Positions 8,211 to 17,638 are shown, numbered from the stretch's first letter. The stretch: DNA of 64,000 bases from Nocardia exalbida NBRC 100660 (GCF_000308575.1 NZ_BAFZ01000032.1:102337-166336), one strand, 5' to 3'. Numbers and translations: made by a program. The notes: generated by a model from the sequence alone, not told the origin.

Positions 8211-8804
8211 GTGAGCACCTACACCATTCCCAATGTGATCGCGCAGCATCCGCGCGGCGGCGAGCGGATCACCGACATCTACTCCCACCTGCTCGCCGAG
8301 CGCATCGTCTACCTCGGCACGCCCATCGACTCGGGCGTGGCCAACGCGCTCATCGCGCAGCTGCTGCACCTGGAATCGGAGAGCCCCGAGCAGGAGATCA
8401 ACCTCTACATCAACTGCGAGGGCGGGGATCTGCCCTCTATGCTCGCGGTGTACGACACCATGCAGCACATCCAGTCACCTGTGCAGACCACCTGCGTCGG
8501 TCAGGCGATCGCGGTCGGTGCGGTGTTGCTGGCGGGCGGCGAGCCCGGCCGCCGCGCCATGCTTCCGCACGCCAGGGCGGTACTGCACCAACCCGCCGCG
8601 CGCGGGCAGGGAACGATCCCCGATCTGATCCTGCAGGCCGACGAGCTGGTGCGGATGCGGGCGGAGATCGAGTCGATCCTGTCGCGGCACACCGGGCAGA
8701 CGGTGGAGCGGCTGCGGCGCGACACCGACCGCGACCGGGTCTTCACCGCCTCGGCCGCGGTCGAATACGGCCTCGTCGATCAGGTCCTGGGGCGGCGGGA
8801 CTAG
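8211..8804 (+). CDS. ClpP-like subunit lacking catalytic serine
   Basis: A 197-residue ClpP-fold protein. At the position of the nucleophile (usual GQAASMG) it reads GQAIAVG, so Ala101 replaces serine; His126 (AVLHQP) and the late Asp region (DRDRVFTASAAVEYGLVD) are kept. It should therefore be inactive alone and act like ClpR-type non-catalytic subunits within a heteromeric ring. GTG start at 8211 with GGAAGG upstream. Its stop codon overlaps by 4 nt (CTAG) the stop of the convergent XRE regulator. Confidence 0.9.
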   Translation: MSTYTIPNVIAQHPRGGERITDIYSHLLAERIVYLGTPIDSGVANALIAQLLHLESESPEQEINLYINCEGGDLPSMLAVYDTMQHIQSPVQTTCVGQAIAVGAVLLAGGEPGRRAMLPHARAVLHQPAARGQGTIPDLILQADELVRMRAEIESILSRHTGQTVERLRRDTDRDRVFTASAAVEYGLVDQVLGRRD

Positions 8805-9181
8805 GCCGCCAGGGCCATGAGCGTGGGCCCGGCGCCGGAACGCGGCGCCGACCGCTGCAAGAAGGCGAACCGGCGACGGGCGCGGAGTTCGTCCGCCACC
8901 TGGCCGGTGAGCTCACCCAGCGTGGTGCCGAGAGATCCGGCCAGGGCGGCGATCATCTCGCTCGACGGCTCCTTGCGGCCTCGCTCCACCTCGGACAGGT
9001 ACTGCGGGGAAATGCCTGCCCGCCGAGCGGTTTCGGTCAGTGTCTCGCTGCGGTCCTGCCGCAGGGTGCGCAACTGCTCGCCGAGCACCTCGCGCCACAG
9101 GGGTTCCGGCGGCGTCGGCGGGGCCTGCGGCCGGTCGTCGCGTCCACCGGGAATCGAGTGAAGTCTCGGGTGCTCGCTCAT
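8801..9181 (-). CDS. XRE regulator of the ClgR/PopR type with C-terminal LAA
   Basis: A 126-residue regulator with a helix-turn-helix (LGEQLRTLRQDRSETLTETA, then AGISPQYLSEVERGRKEPSS) that closely matches the ClgR/PopR pattern YLSEVERGxKExSSE. The protein ends LMALAA, a tail like the ssrA degron; Streptomyces PopR, which controls accessory clpP genes, is itself a Clp substrate through C-terminal alanines. It is convergent with the two clpP-like genes and has a ClgR-like box about 45 bp upstream of its own start. A feedback loop between protease and regulator is a strong inference. Confidence 0.85.
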   Translation of the reverse strand: MSEHPRLHSIPGGRDDRPQAPPTPPEPLWREVLGEQLRTLRQDRSETLTETARRAGISPQYLSEVERGRKEPSSEMIAALAGSLGTTLGELTGQVADELRARRRFAFLQRSAPRSGAGPTLMALAA

Positions 9182-9224
9182 GAGCAGAGCGTACGGTCCC
9201 GGAGCGTGGGTCTGCCCGGCATTA

Positions 9225-9235
9225 CGCTCTGGGCG
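9225..9235 (-). promoter_or_regulatory. ClgR-box-like site upstream of XRE gene
   Basis: On the minus strand the sequence is CGCCCAGAGCG, a full match to CGCYNANRGCG. It lies 44-54 bp upstream of the XRE start (9181) and about 77 bp upstream of ilvD on the other strand, so autoregulation is the simplest reading. Confidence 0.5.
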
Positions 9236-9311
9236 GACGAGTGCGGCGATATGGGCGGATTCGGCGTGGTCGCCGCCGTAATCCGAGCGGAGGCGAGCAT
9301 GATGGGAAACC

Positions 9312-11018
9312 ATGCCCCCGAATTCGAAGGTCTCCGATCTCAAGCCGCGCAGCCGCGACGTCACCGATGGCCTGGAGAAGACCGCCGCCCGAGGGATGTT
9401 GCGCGCGGTCGGCATGGGCGACGAGGACTGGGAGAAGCCGCAGATCGGCGTGGCCTCCTCGTGGAACGAGATCACTCCCTGCAATCTGTCCCTGGACCGG
9501 CTCGCCCGAGGCTGTAAGGACGGCGTCTTCTCCGGCGGCGGCTTCCCGATGCAGTTCGGCACCATCTCGGTCTCCGACGGCATCTCCATGGGTCACGAGG
9601 GAATGCATTTCTCCTTGGTTTCGCGTGAGGTGATCGCCGACAGCGTCGAGACGGTGATGCAGGCCGAGCGGCTCGACGGTTCGGTGCTGCTGGCCGGTTG
9701 CGACAAATCACTGCCCGGGATGCTGATGGCCGCGGCCCGGCTGAACCTGTCGAGCGTGTTCCTGTACGCGGGGTCGATTCTGCCCGGCATCGCCAAGCTC
9801 TCCGACGGCAGCGAGCGCGAGGTGACGATCATCGACGCGTTCGAAGCGGTCGGCGCCTGCGCCCGCGGGCTGATGAGCCGCGAGGACGTGGCCGCCATCG
9901 AACGGGCGATCTGTCCCGGCGAGGGCGCCTGCGGCGGCATGTACACCGCCAACACCATGGCCAGCGCGGCCGAAGCGCTGGGCATGTCGCTGCCCGGCAG
10001 CGCGGCGCCGCCCGCGACCGATCGTCGTCGCGACGGTTACGCCCGGCGCAGCGGCGAGGCCGTGGTCGAGTTGATCCGGCAGGGCATCACTCCCTCCGAC
10101 ATCCTCACCAAACCAGCCTTCGAGAACGCGATCGCGGTCGTCATGGCGTTCGGCGGCTCCACCAACGCGGTGCTGCACCTGCTGGCCATCGCGCACGAGG
10201 CGAACGTCGATCTGTCGCTGGACGATTTCGCGCGCGTCGGCCGCCGGGTGCCGCACCTCGCCGACGTCAAGCCCTTCGGTAAGCACGTGATGACCGACGT
10301 GGACCGGATCGGCGGCGTGCCGGTCATGATGAAGGCTTTGCTCGATGCCGGTTTGCTGCACGGCGACTGCCTGACCGTGACGGGAAAGACGGTGGCGCAG
10401 AACCTGGCCGACATCACTCCGCCCGATCCCGACGGCAAGGTGATCCGGGCGATGGCGTCGCCGATTCATCCGACCGGTGGCATCACCATCCTGTCCGGTT
10501 CGCTCGCGCCGGATGGCGCCGTCGTCAAGTCGGCGGGCTTCGACTCCGACGTATTCACCGGCACGGCCCGGGTTTTCGACCGGGAACGAGCGGCGATGGA
10601 CGCGCTCGAGGACGGCACGATCGCGGCGGGTGATGTGGTCGTCATCCGGTACGAGGGCCCGAAAGGCGGCCCCGGGATGCGTGAGATGCTGGCCATCACC
10701 GCCGCCATCAAAGGCGCGGGACTGGGCAAGGATGTCCTGCTGCTCACCGACGGACGCTTCTCCGGCGGCACCACAGGCCTGTGTGTCGGGCACGTCGCAC
10801 CGGAAGCCGTGGACGGCGGCCCGATCGCCTTCGTGCGCCACGGCGACCGGATCCGCCTCGACGTCGCCGCGGGCACCCTCGACCTGCTGGTCGACGCCGA
10901 AGAACTCGCCCGCCGTCGCGAAGGCTGGAAACCCCTGCCACCCCGCTACACCCGCGGTGTCCTGGCCAAATACACGAAGCTGGTGGGCTCGGCCTCGATC
11001 GGGGCCGTCTGCGACTGA
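9312..11018 (+). CDS. ilvD: Dihydroxy-acid dehydratase
   Basis: A 568-residue IlvD/Edd-family enzyme that converts 2,3-dihydroxy-acids to 2-oxo-acids in branched-chain amino acid synthesis. The Fe-S ligands are visible as Cys57 (ITPCN), about Cys130 (AGCDKS) and about Cys207 ([12 protein letters not shown]). The active-site Ser/Gly block [19 protein letters not shown] is present near the C-terminus. It starts at ATG 9312 and is not in an operon with ilvBNC here, so it may be one of two copies in the genome. Divergent from the XRE gene. Confidence 0.95.
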   Translation: MPPNSKVSDLKPRSRDVTDGLEKTAARGMLRAVGMGDEDWEKPQIGVASSWNEITPCNLSLDRLARGCKDGVFSGGGFPMQFGTISVSDGISMGHEGMHFSLVSREVIADSVETVMQAERLDGSVLLAGCDKSLPGMLMAAARLNLSSVFLYAGSILPGIAKLSDGSEREVTIIDAFEAVGACARGLMSREDVAAIERAICPGEGACGGMYTANTMASAAEALGMSLPGSAAPPATDRRRDGYARRSGEAVVELIRQGITPSDILTKPAFENAIAVVMAFGGSTNAVLHLLAIAHEANVDLSLDDFARVGRRVPHLADVKPFGKHVMTDVDRIGGVPVMMKALLDAGLLHGDCLTVTGKTVAQNLADITPPDPDGKVIRAMASPIHPTGGITILSGSLAPDGAVVKSAGFDSDVFTGTARVFDRERAAMDALEDGTIAAGDVVVIRYEGPKGGPGMREMLAITAAIKGAGLGKDVLLLTDGRFSGGTTGLCVGHVAPEAVDGGPIAFVRHGDRIRLDVAAGTLDLLVDAEELARRREGWKPLPPRYTRGVLAKYTKLVGSASIGAVCD

Positions 11019-11142
11019 GGGTCTGCCCGAACGACCGTCCGGCCGATCGCCGTCGTCTCCCGCGACGAATACCCGGACCGACGACGGGCTCAGCAGCCCC
11101 GCGCGGAGTGAAATCCCTGCCGCGCGGGCTGCCGAGACCGTA

Positions 11143-11865
11143 CTACTCGCCTGCCGCTGCTCGTGCGATCAGCTCGGCGACCACGTCCGGCGCGGACACC
11201 GAGACCGCGTGCGAGGCCGAGACCTCCACGGCTTCTGCTCCCGCGCGTTGTGCCATGAATCGCTGCGCTTCGACCGGAATGTTCTTGTCCTCGCCGGTGA
11301 TCAGCGCGAACGACCGGATGCCTCGCCAGGCGGTGGCGGCCGCGGGCTGTTGCAGGGCGTCCAAGGCCACCGGCCGCTGGGTCGCGGCCATCAGTTCGGC
11401 GGTGGCGGCGGGCACGTCGGCGGCGAACTGGCGGTGGAATTCCTCTTGCCGGATGTAGAGCTCGGTGCCGGTGCCCCCGTCTGGAAGCGGGTAGGAGGCG
11501 GGCCGGGTGGTCGGGCCGAGCGTCGATCCGGGGAACTTGTCCGTCAATTGCAACGCGCTCTCGCCCTCGTCGGGGATGAATGCGGCGATGTAGACGAGCG
11601 CTTCGACATTCGACTTCCCAGCGGCAGCGACCGTGATGACGCTCCCGCCGTAGGAATGGCCGACCAGAACGCACGGCCCTTCCACGGAGTCGAGAACCGA
11701 GGCCACATAGGCGGCGTCGCTGTCGAGGCCGCGCAGCGGGTTGGCGGCCGCGATCACGGAATGCCCTTGTGCGCGCAGTCGTTCGACAACCCCGTTCCAG
11801 CTGGAGGAGTCGGCGAACGCACCGTGGACCAGCACGATGGTCGGTGCGGAAGTATCGGTGCTCAC
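11143..11865 (-). CDS. Alpha/beta hydrolase (EstC/salicylate-esterase-like)
   Basis: A 240-residue compact hydrolase beginning with APTIVLVHGAFADSSSW; the nucleophile is Ser71 in VGHSYGGSV, and the late His is in VSASHAVS. This subfamily contains plant-type and bacterial esterases with no lid. It is the last gene of a three-hydrolase series (12892 to 11143), following the middle gene by 19 bp, and is clearly a paralogue of the first one. Substrate unknown. Confidence 0.88.
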   Translation of the reverse strand: MSTDTSAPTIVLVHGAFADSSSWNGVVERLRAQGHSVIAAANPLRGLDSDAAYVASVLDSVEGPCVLVGHSYGGSVITVAAAGKSNVEALVYIAAFIPDEGESALQLTDKFPGSTLGPTTRPASYPLPDGGTGTELYIRQEEFHRQFAADVPAATAELMAATQRPVALDALQQPAAATAWRGIRSFALITGEDKNIPVEAQRFMAQRAGAEAVEVSASHAVSVSAPDVVAELIARAAAGE

Positions 11866-11884
11866 GAGTGTGGTTCCTTCGGGG

Positions 11885-12850
11885 TCAGGCGGGGTGCAGG
11901 GCGGACCGCAGCGTCGCGACGGCCTGCGCTACCGCGCCCTTGGCGGCATGGGTGTCGTGCAGCGAGTTGACCATCACGAAGTCGTGGACGATGCCGCCGT
12001 AGCGCACCTGCGTGACCGGCACGCCCGCGGCACGCAACTTGCCCGCGAAGGCCTCGCCCTCGTCGCGCAGCACGTCGGCTTCGGCGGTGATGACCAGCGC
12101 GGGCGGCAGCCCGGTCAGCTGCTCGGTGGTCGCCCGCAGCGGCGAGGCGGTGATCTGCGCGCGCTCGTCCGCGCTGGTGGTGTACTGATCCCAGAACCAC
12201 TTCATGCCCTCGCGCGTGAGGAAGTACCCCTCGGCGAACTGCTGGTAGGAGCCGGTGTCGAAGTTGGCGTCGGTGACCGGGTAGAACAGCACCTGCTGCA
12301 CGAAGGAGACGTCGCCGCGCTCCTTGGCCATCAGGGTCAGCGCGATGGCCATGTTGCCGCCGACCGAGTCACCCGCGATCGCGATCCGGGACGAGTCGAG
12401 GCCCTTCTCCGCGCCGTTGGCGGTGACCCACTGGGCAACCCGGTAGGACTGCTCATTGGCCACCGGGTAGCGCACATCCGGCGACCGATCGTATTCGGGG
12501 AACACCACGGCGGCGCCCGCGCCGACGGCCAGATCGCGCACCAGGCGGTCATGAGTGTGCGCGTCGCCGAACACCCATCCCGCGCCGTGGGTGTAGACGA
12601 TCACCGGCAGCGTCTCGGTGACGCCCTGCGGCTTGACGATCCGGACGCGCACCGAGCCGGTCGGCCCGCCATCGACGGTGATCCACTCCTCGTCGATCTC
12701 GGGCTTGAAGATCGGCGCGTCCTGCACGGAGTCCACCGCTTTGCGGCCCTCCTCGGGAGCGAGCTGGTAGAGGAACGGCGGCTGCGAGGTCGCGTCGACG
12801 AACTCCTGCGCCGCCGGTTCGAGCGAGATGCCCAGCGGGTTTCCTGACAT
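11885..12850 (-). CDS. HSL-type alpha/beta hydrolase (esterase)
   Basis: A 321-residue esterase of the hormone-sensitive-lipase family. The oxyanion motif reads HGAGW instead of HGGGW; the nucleophile Ser is in GDSVGGN, the Asp in TAEADVLRDEG, the His in GGIVHDF. Start ATG at 12850 with GAGAGAGG upstream. It sits between two small paralogous hydrolases on the same strand, 41 bp after the first and 19 bp before the last, consistent with one transcript. Confidence 0.9.
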   Translation of the reverse strand: MSGNPLGISLEPAAQEFVDATSQPPFLYQLAPEEGRKAVDSVQDAPIFKPEIDEEWITVDGGPTGSVRVRIVKPQGVTETLPVIVYTHGAGWVFGDAHTHDRLVRDLAVGAGAAVVFPEYDRSPDVRYPVANEQSYRVAQWVTANGAEKGLDSSRIAIAGDSVGGNMAIALTLMAKERGDVSFVQQVLFYPVTDANFDTGSYQQFAEGYFLTREGMKWFWDQYTTSADERAQITASPLRATTEQLTGLPPALVITAEADVLRDEGEAFAGKLRAAGVPVTQVRYGGIVHDFVMVNSLHDTHAAKGAVAQAVATLRSALHPA

Positions 12851-12891
12851 GATCGTGCCTCTCTCGTAAAGGTGGTGGGAACTGTTGTGGC

Positions 12892-13614
12892 TCAGGCCGA
12901 GTGGGCGATCGCGTCGGTGATGACGGCCACCACGTCGTCGGGGTGGGTCTGCATCACCAGGTGTGGTCCGTCGATCTCGACCACGGCGCGGAATCCGGCG
13001 CGCTTGTAGCCGAATCGCTCGACGTCGGGATTGATCGTGTGGTCGGCGCTGGACACGATGCCCCACGCCGGTTTCGTCTTCCACGCGGCCGCCGAGGCGG
13101 GCTCGCCGAACGCGATGGCCGACAACGGCCGTTGCGAGACCGCGAGCACCGCGGCCTTCGCCGGATCGAGGCCTGCGGCGAAGATCGCGGGGAAGGCGGC
13201 GATGTCGACCGAGACGTCCGTGCCGGGCTCGGCGCCCTCGATCGGGTACGGCGCGTAGACGAGGTGGGCCGCCAGGTCGGAATCCGGGAACCCGCCCTGC
13301 AACTGCCCGAGGCTCTCGCCTTCCTCCAGGGCATAGCCGGACACGTAGATCAAGCCCACGACGTTGTCGGCGACGCCCGCGACGGTGATGACCGCCCCGC
13401 CATAGGAATGCCCGGCCAGCAGCACGGGCCCGTCGATCTGCTCCACGAACGACTTGATGTAGGCCGCGTCGGCCGACAGGCTGCGATTGAACACCGGGGG
13501 AACCAGGACGCGATGGCCTCGGTCGAGCAGCCGTTCGGTGACGGGGGCCCAGCTCGCGGCGTCGGCGAAGGCGCCGTGCACCAGGACGATGGTCGGACTT
13601 GCCGGGGCTGACAT
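12892..13614 (-). CDS. Alpha/beta hydrolase, first of three
   Basis: A 240-residue hydrolase, paralogous to the one at 11143: SPTIVLVHGAFADAASW near the N-terminus, nucleophile Ser in AGHSYGGAV, late His in IDGPHLVMQTHP. Start at MSAPASP (13614) with AAAGGA at good distance; longer in-frame openings upstream lack this support. Promoter-proximal gene of the hydrolase operon, about 100 bp downstream of the GlxA-type regulator on the same strand. Confidence 0.88.
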   Translation of the reverse strand: MSAPASPTIVLVHGAFADAASWAPVTERLLDRGHRVLVPPVFNRSLSADAAYIKSFVEQIDGPVLLAGHSYGGAVITVAGVADNVVGLIYVSGYALEEGESLGQLQGGFPDSDLAAHLVYAPYPIEGAEPGTDVSVDIAAFPAIFAAGLDPAKAAVLAVSQRPLSAIAFGEPASAAAWKTKPAWGIVSSADHTINPDVERFGYKRAGFRAVVEIDGPHLVMQTHPDDVVAVITDAIAHSA

Positions 13615-13647
13615 GGTGTTCCTTTCTCCAGCGCTCGCAAGTGGCGC

Positions 13648-13672
13648 TGCGGCCGACTCAGTCTCGGCCGCA
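13648..13672. terminator. Short hairpin between regulator and hydrolase operon
   Basis: TGCGGCCGA and its complement form a 9-bp stem with a 7-nt loop in the roughly 100-bp space between the GlxA-type gene and the first hydrolase. It may end or attenuate transcription from the regulator gene. No T-run. Confidence 0.4.
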
Positions 13673-13716
13673 CGCCCCGCTTCGCGCCCCTCCCCACGGG
13701 CCACAAAAGCCTCCGA

Positions 13717-14724
13717 TCAGGACACGGCCCGCTCCATCACCAGATCCGTACGGGCGGTCGACCGGAAGCGCTGCTGGTATTTGCGCGGGGAGATGCCCAG
13801 ACGGGTGACGAACGCGCGGCGCAACGCCTCGCTGGTGCCGTAGCCCGCGGCCATGGCGGCCTCCGTCACGCTGTATCCGGCGTGCAGCATGTCCCGGGCC
13901 GTCCCGAAACGGATGAACGCGACGTACTCCGCGGGCGAGCGTTCGAGTTCCGCGCGGAACAGCCGGGTCAGATGCCGGACGCTGACGCGCGCGTGGGCGG
14001 CCAGCGTCTGGACGGTGTGCGGATACGCCGGGTCGGCGCAGATGAGGTCCACGACTCCGCGAACCAGCGGGCTGCGCGGCGCCGGTCCGCTCAGCGACGC
14101 GGAGAACTGGGATTGACCGCCCGCGCGCTGCACGTGCACCACCAGCGACTGGGCCACATGCCGGGTGACGTCGGCGCCGTGATCCTCTTCGACCAGCGCC
14201 AGCGCCAGATCGACGCCCGCCGCGACCCCCGCCGAGCTGTACAGATTGCCGTCCCGCACGAAGATCGCGTCCGGATCCACCTCGATCGACGGGTAGCGCC
14301 GCGCCAGTTCGGTCGCGAACTTCCAGTGGGTGGTCGCCCGCCTGCCGTCGAACAGGCCCAGATCGGCCAGCACGAACGCGCCGCTGCAGATGGACGCCAG
14401 TCGCCGCGTGTTGCAGGAGAGATGCCGCGCGGCGGCCAGAACCTCGGGAGTCACGAACTTGCCGGGTGGCAGCTCGCTTCCCGGGATCACCACGGTGTCG
14501 AAGCGGCCCGAGTCCTCGGCCGCGCAGCTCACCTCGACCCGCGCGCCGATCGAGGTCTGCGCGTCCTTGCCATCGGCCGAGACCAGGACCACCTCGTACC
14601 CCGCCACCGACTGATTCGCCTCGACGAACACCTCCGCGGGCCCGACGAAGTCGAGCATCTTCACGCCGTCGAACACCAGGATGCCCACACGTTTGCTGGG
14701 CGGAGCGGCGAAGTTGTAGGACAT
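13717..14724 (-). CDS. GlxA-family AraC-type regulator
   Basis: A 335-residue regulator with a DJ-1/PfpI-like amidase fold at the N-terminus (about 10-190; VGILVFDGVKMLDFVGPAEV and the elbow ICSGAFVLA with its Cys) and an AraC double helix-turn-helix at the C-terminus (LAAHARVSVRHLTRLFRAEL and the family ending ISPRKYQQRF). The first domain usually senses a ligand rather than acting as an enzyme. Its placement upstream of three hydrolases on the same strand suggests it controls them; it is also divergent from a TetR gene 77 bp away. Confidence 0.9.
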   Translation of the reverse strand: MSYNFAAPPSKRVGILVFDGVKMLDFVGPAEVFVEANQSVAGYEVVLVSADGKDAQTSIGARVEVSCAAEDSGRFDTVVIPGSELPPGKFVTPEVLAAARHLSCNTRRLASICSGAFVLADLGLFDGRRATTHWKFATELARRYPSIEVDPDAIFVRDGNLYSSAGVAAGVDLALALVEEDHGADVTRHVAQSLVVHVQRAGGQSQFSASLSGPAPRSPLVRGVVDLICADPAYPHTVQTLAAHARVSVRHLTRLFRAELERSPAEYVAFIRFGTARDMLHAGYSVTEAAMAAGYGTSEALRRAFVTRLGISPRKYQQRFRSTARTDLVMERAVS

Positions 14725-14801
14725 GTCAACATTATTATGGAGTCACGGCTCCAGAACAAGTGATGTGCCGGACCTCGCACACCGATTGGTACGGTGAGCC
14801 C

Positions 14802-15413
14802 ATGGGACGGCCGCGCCAGTTCGACGAATCGAACCTGCTCGACGCCGCGACCGAGCTGTTCTGGTCGAAGGGTTTCGACAGCACCTCGGTGGAGGACGTC
14901 TCGCTGGCGACCGGCGTCGGGAACGGAAGCATCTACGCCGCCTACGGCAGCAAGCAGGGTCTGTTCCTGGCCGCGTTCGAACGCTATTGCCGGCGCCGCA
15001 CACGTCTGGTCCGCGAGGCCATCGGTTCGGCGCGCGGTTCGGCCCGCTCCGCGGTGCGCGGGCTGTACCAGGCGATCATCGAAGACTGCGCCGCGCAGCC
15101 GAATCGGCGTGGTTGCCTGATGATCAACAGCATCGCCCAGCTCGCAGGCCGGATACCCGAAGTCGCCACCATCGGCAGCCGGACCACCACGGAGATGGAA
15201 CAGGGCGTCGCCGACCGGCTGCGACCCGCGATGCGCGAGGCCGGAGACGACGACGAAGCCACCCTCTCGGCGGTCAGCGCCAATGTCGTGGTGGTCGCCC
15301 AAGGGCTGATCCAATTGAGCCGCTTGGGATTTCCCGCGCAGCGGCTGCACGAGATCGCCGATGTATCGAGTGCGGCCCTGCCACCGGCCTGGGCCGACCA
15401 GCTCGTGCCCTGA
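14802..15413 (+). CDS. TetR-family regulator
   Basis: A 203-residue TetR protein with helix-turn-helix TSVEDVSLATGVGNGSIYAA followed by YGSKQGLFLAAF, of the AcrR/TetR_C_16-like subgroup that keeps a CLMINS motif. I start at MGRPRQFDES (14802), a very common start for this subgroup, with GGTGAG upstream; the frame stays open further upstream only as the shadow of the GlxA gene. Target unknown; the GlxA gene is its divergent neighbour. Confidence 0.88.
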   Translation: MGRPRQFDESNLLDAATELFWSKGFDSTSVEDVSLATGVGNGSIYAAYGSKQGLFLAAFERYCRRRTRLVREAIGSARGSARSAVRGLYQAIIEDCAAQPNRRGCLMINSIAQLAGRIPEVATIGSRTTTEMEQGVADRLRPAMREAGDDDEATLSAVSANVVVVAQGLIQLSRLGFPAQRLHEIADVSSAALPPAWADQLVP

Positions 15414-15605
15414 CCCGGGTCGAGGACATCGGCCGCCCTCTGTCTCCGCGCGAGTGCAGCTGTGCGCCCCGCGAGCGTCGGCTTGTTGCGACCCGCCGAA
15501 GCGCAGGACGCCGCCGCGCTGGATTCTCCGGCCGTTCGGACGCGCCTCGACCTGCCGCGCAGCGAGCGCCGTACGACCTCACCGCGTCGTCCGGCGCGCT
15601 CTTCT

Positions 15606-16469
15606 TCAGGGAAGCGTGCCCGCCGCCCGGCCGTTCGTGACGCGGAGCAGATCGAGCTTCCCCGCGTCGTCGCTTCCGGCCGCGGCCGTGTACGTGACCA
15701 TGCGGAGGTCCGCGCCCGGAACGACGAGGACGTCGCAGTCGAGGGAGATGTCGCCGATCTCGGGGTGCCGGATCGTCTTCCGGTCACTCGTGTGCTGGGA
15801 CGCGGTCGCCGTCGTCCAGAGCTGGGCGAAGGCCTCGGACGTGGCCCGCAGATCGTGGACGAGGCGATCGAGCCGGGCATCGGCGGGGTAGCGGCCCACC
15901 GCGTCCTTCAGATCGGCGACGATCGAGGCCGCGAACGCGCCTTCCGCGCGGTCGGACCGGAAGGGACGGACCGAGGCGCGCGCCGCGCCCGCGCCGAAAA
16001 CGGCCCGCGCCAGGTTGCGCTCCCCGGCCGGGACCATCGAGGGGTCACCGTGCAGGGCGCTCCACATGCCGTTCCACCACACGAGCGTCCAGTCGGCGGC
16101 GAAGACCCCGATCGGGACGTCGCCGAGACGCGCGGTGAGCCGTTGGATGCCCGGAGGCACGTGCGTGCCGATCGTCCCGTCCCGGGGCGGCAGGAGCCCG
16201 GCGCCGCGGTACAGCTCGTCGCGCTCGGGCCGGGAGAGCTGGAGGGCTCGCGCGAGTGCGCCGACCACCTGCGCCGAAGGGTTACGCGCCCGGCCTTGCT
16301 CCAAGCGCAGGATGTAGTCCACCGAGAGCCCGGCCAGCTGAGCGAGTTCCTCCCGGCGCAGTCCCGGAGCGCGGCGGCCGCGCGTCACCGCGAAGCCGGC
16401 GTCGGCGGGCGACAGGCGATCCCGCCAGGTGTGCAGGAGTTCGCCGAAATCGGAGCGAGCGGAAGTCAC
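15606..16469 (-). CDS. XRE regulator with MmyB-like ligand domain
   Basis: A 287-residue regulator: helix-turn-helix near residues 30-70 (LRREELAQLAGLSVDYILRL, then EQGR) and an MmyB-like PAS-type domain after residue 100 (VFAADWTLVWWNGMWSALHG). Such proteins are frequently divergent from a short-chain dehydrogenase they control, and an SDR gene starts 141 bp away on the other strand. Function otherwise unknown. Confidence 0.9.
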   Translation of the reverse strand: MTSARSDFGELLHTWRDRLSPADAGFAVTRGRRAPGLRREELAQLAGLSVDYILRLEQGRARNPSAQVVGALARALQLSRPERDELYRGAGLLPPRDGTIGTHVPPGIQRLTARLGDVPIGVFAADWTLVWWNGMWSALHGDPSMVPAGERNLARAVFGAGAARASVRPFRSDRAEGAFAASIVADLKDAVGRYPADARLDRLVHDLRATSEAFAQLWTTATASQHTSDRKTIRHPEIGDISLDCDVLVVPGADLRMVTYTAAAGSDDAGKLDLLRVTNGRAAGTLP

Positions 16470-16610
16470 GCCTTCATTCTCGCCGCCGCGCGCCGGACCA
16501 GCCTGGGTACTGCCAGTCCAGGTGACGGGCGTGGCACTGGTTGCCGAGGGCCGCGGCGGTGACTATGGAGACGCCCGACCGGGCCGTCGGAAACCAATGC
16601 GGGAGGTTCC

Positions 16611-17534
16611 ATGCCGTCGACCATCGTGATGACCGGGGCGAGTCGCGGGATCGGCCGTGTCGCCGCGGAGCGCATTCTCCGGGAGGCGCCGCAGGCGCAT
16701 CTCGTCGTCGCCGCCCGCGGGTCCACCGGTGCACGACTGGCCGCCGAACTCGGCGGGACCGGGCGCCGGGTGTCGCACGTCGCCGTCGACCTGGGTGTGC
16801 CGGACAGTGTGCGTTCGGCCGCGGGCGAGATCCGCGGCAGGCTCGACCGGGGCGAGCTGCCGCCGCTGCACGGTTTCGTGGGCAACGCGGGGATCCAATA
16901 CACGAACGCGCTCACCGAGGGGCCCGGCGGATTCGAGTCCACCTTCGCCGTCAACGTGCTCGCCAACCATCTGTTCGTCCGCCTGCTGGAGGACCGCTTC
17001 CATACCCCGGCCCGGATCGTGATCACGGTGAGCGACACCCATTTCGGCGACTTCGCGCACAACTTGGGCATGGTGCCCGGCCCGGTCTGGCGTTCGCCCG
17101 ATGTCCTCGCCCGTCCCGGCGCGTTTCCCGAGCCGAGCGGCACCGCCGCCGGACGCACCGCGTATTCGACGAGCAAACTCGCCGACATCTACCTCGTGCA
17201 CGAGTACGCGCGCCGCCTGCGGGCCGGGATCGATGCCGTCGGCTTCAACCCGGGGTTCGTCCCCGGCACCGACCTCGCTCGCAATGCGGGTCCGGCGTCC
17301 CGGTTCGCGATGCGCCGTATCCTGCCGCTGCTGACCCGCACGCGGTTCGCGACCAGCCGTGCCGCCGCCGGGCGCTGTCTCGCGGACGTCGTCCTCGGCG
17401 CCACCGCCGCGCCGACCGGCGCCTATGTCGACCGCGACCGGGTGGCCCGCTCGTCGGAGGAGTCGTACGACCCACGGCGCGAAGCCGAACTCTGGGACGT
17501 CCTGGAGCGTTTCATCGCGCCCTACGCCGCCTGA
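16611..17534 (+). CDS. Short-chain dehydrogenase/reductase
   Basis: A 307-residue SDR of the protochlorophyllide-reductase-like branch. The NAD(P) motif is TGASRGIGR at the N-terminus, NAG is in FVGNAGIQYTN, and the catalytic YxxxK is YSTSK. GGAGG lies close upstream of the ATG. Divergent from the MmyB-type XRE regulator, which probably controls it. Substrate cannot be inferred. Confidence 0.9.
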   Translation: MPSTIVMTGASRGIGRVAAERILREAPQAHLVVAARGSTGARLAAELGGTGRRVSHVAVDLGVPDSVRSAAGEIRGRLDRGELPPLHGFVGNAGIQYTNALTEGPGGFESTFAVNVLANHLFVRLLEDRFHTPARIVITVSDTHFGDFAHNLGMVPGPVWRSPDVLARPGAFPEPSGTAAGRTAYSTSKLADIYLVHEYARRLRAGIDAVGFNPGFVPGTDLARNAGPASRFAMRRILPLLTRTRFATSRAAAGRCLADVVLGATAAPTGAYVDRDRVARSSEESYDPRREAELWDVLERFIAPYAA

Positions 17535-17638
17535 GCCGAGAACAAGTCCGACTCGCCGGGGACTCAGCCGGTGGAACCGCTGGCCGACTGTGAAGCAAGC
17601 AGTCCCAGTGCGGGGTGACCCGCCGATCGCGGCTCAGC

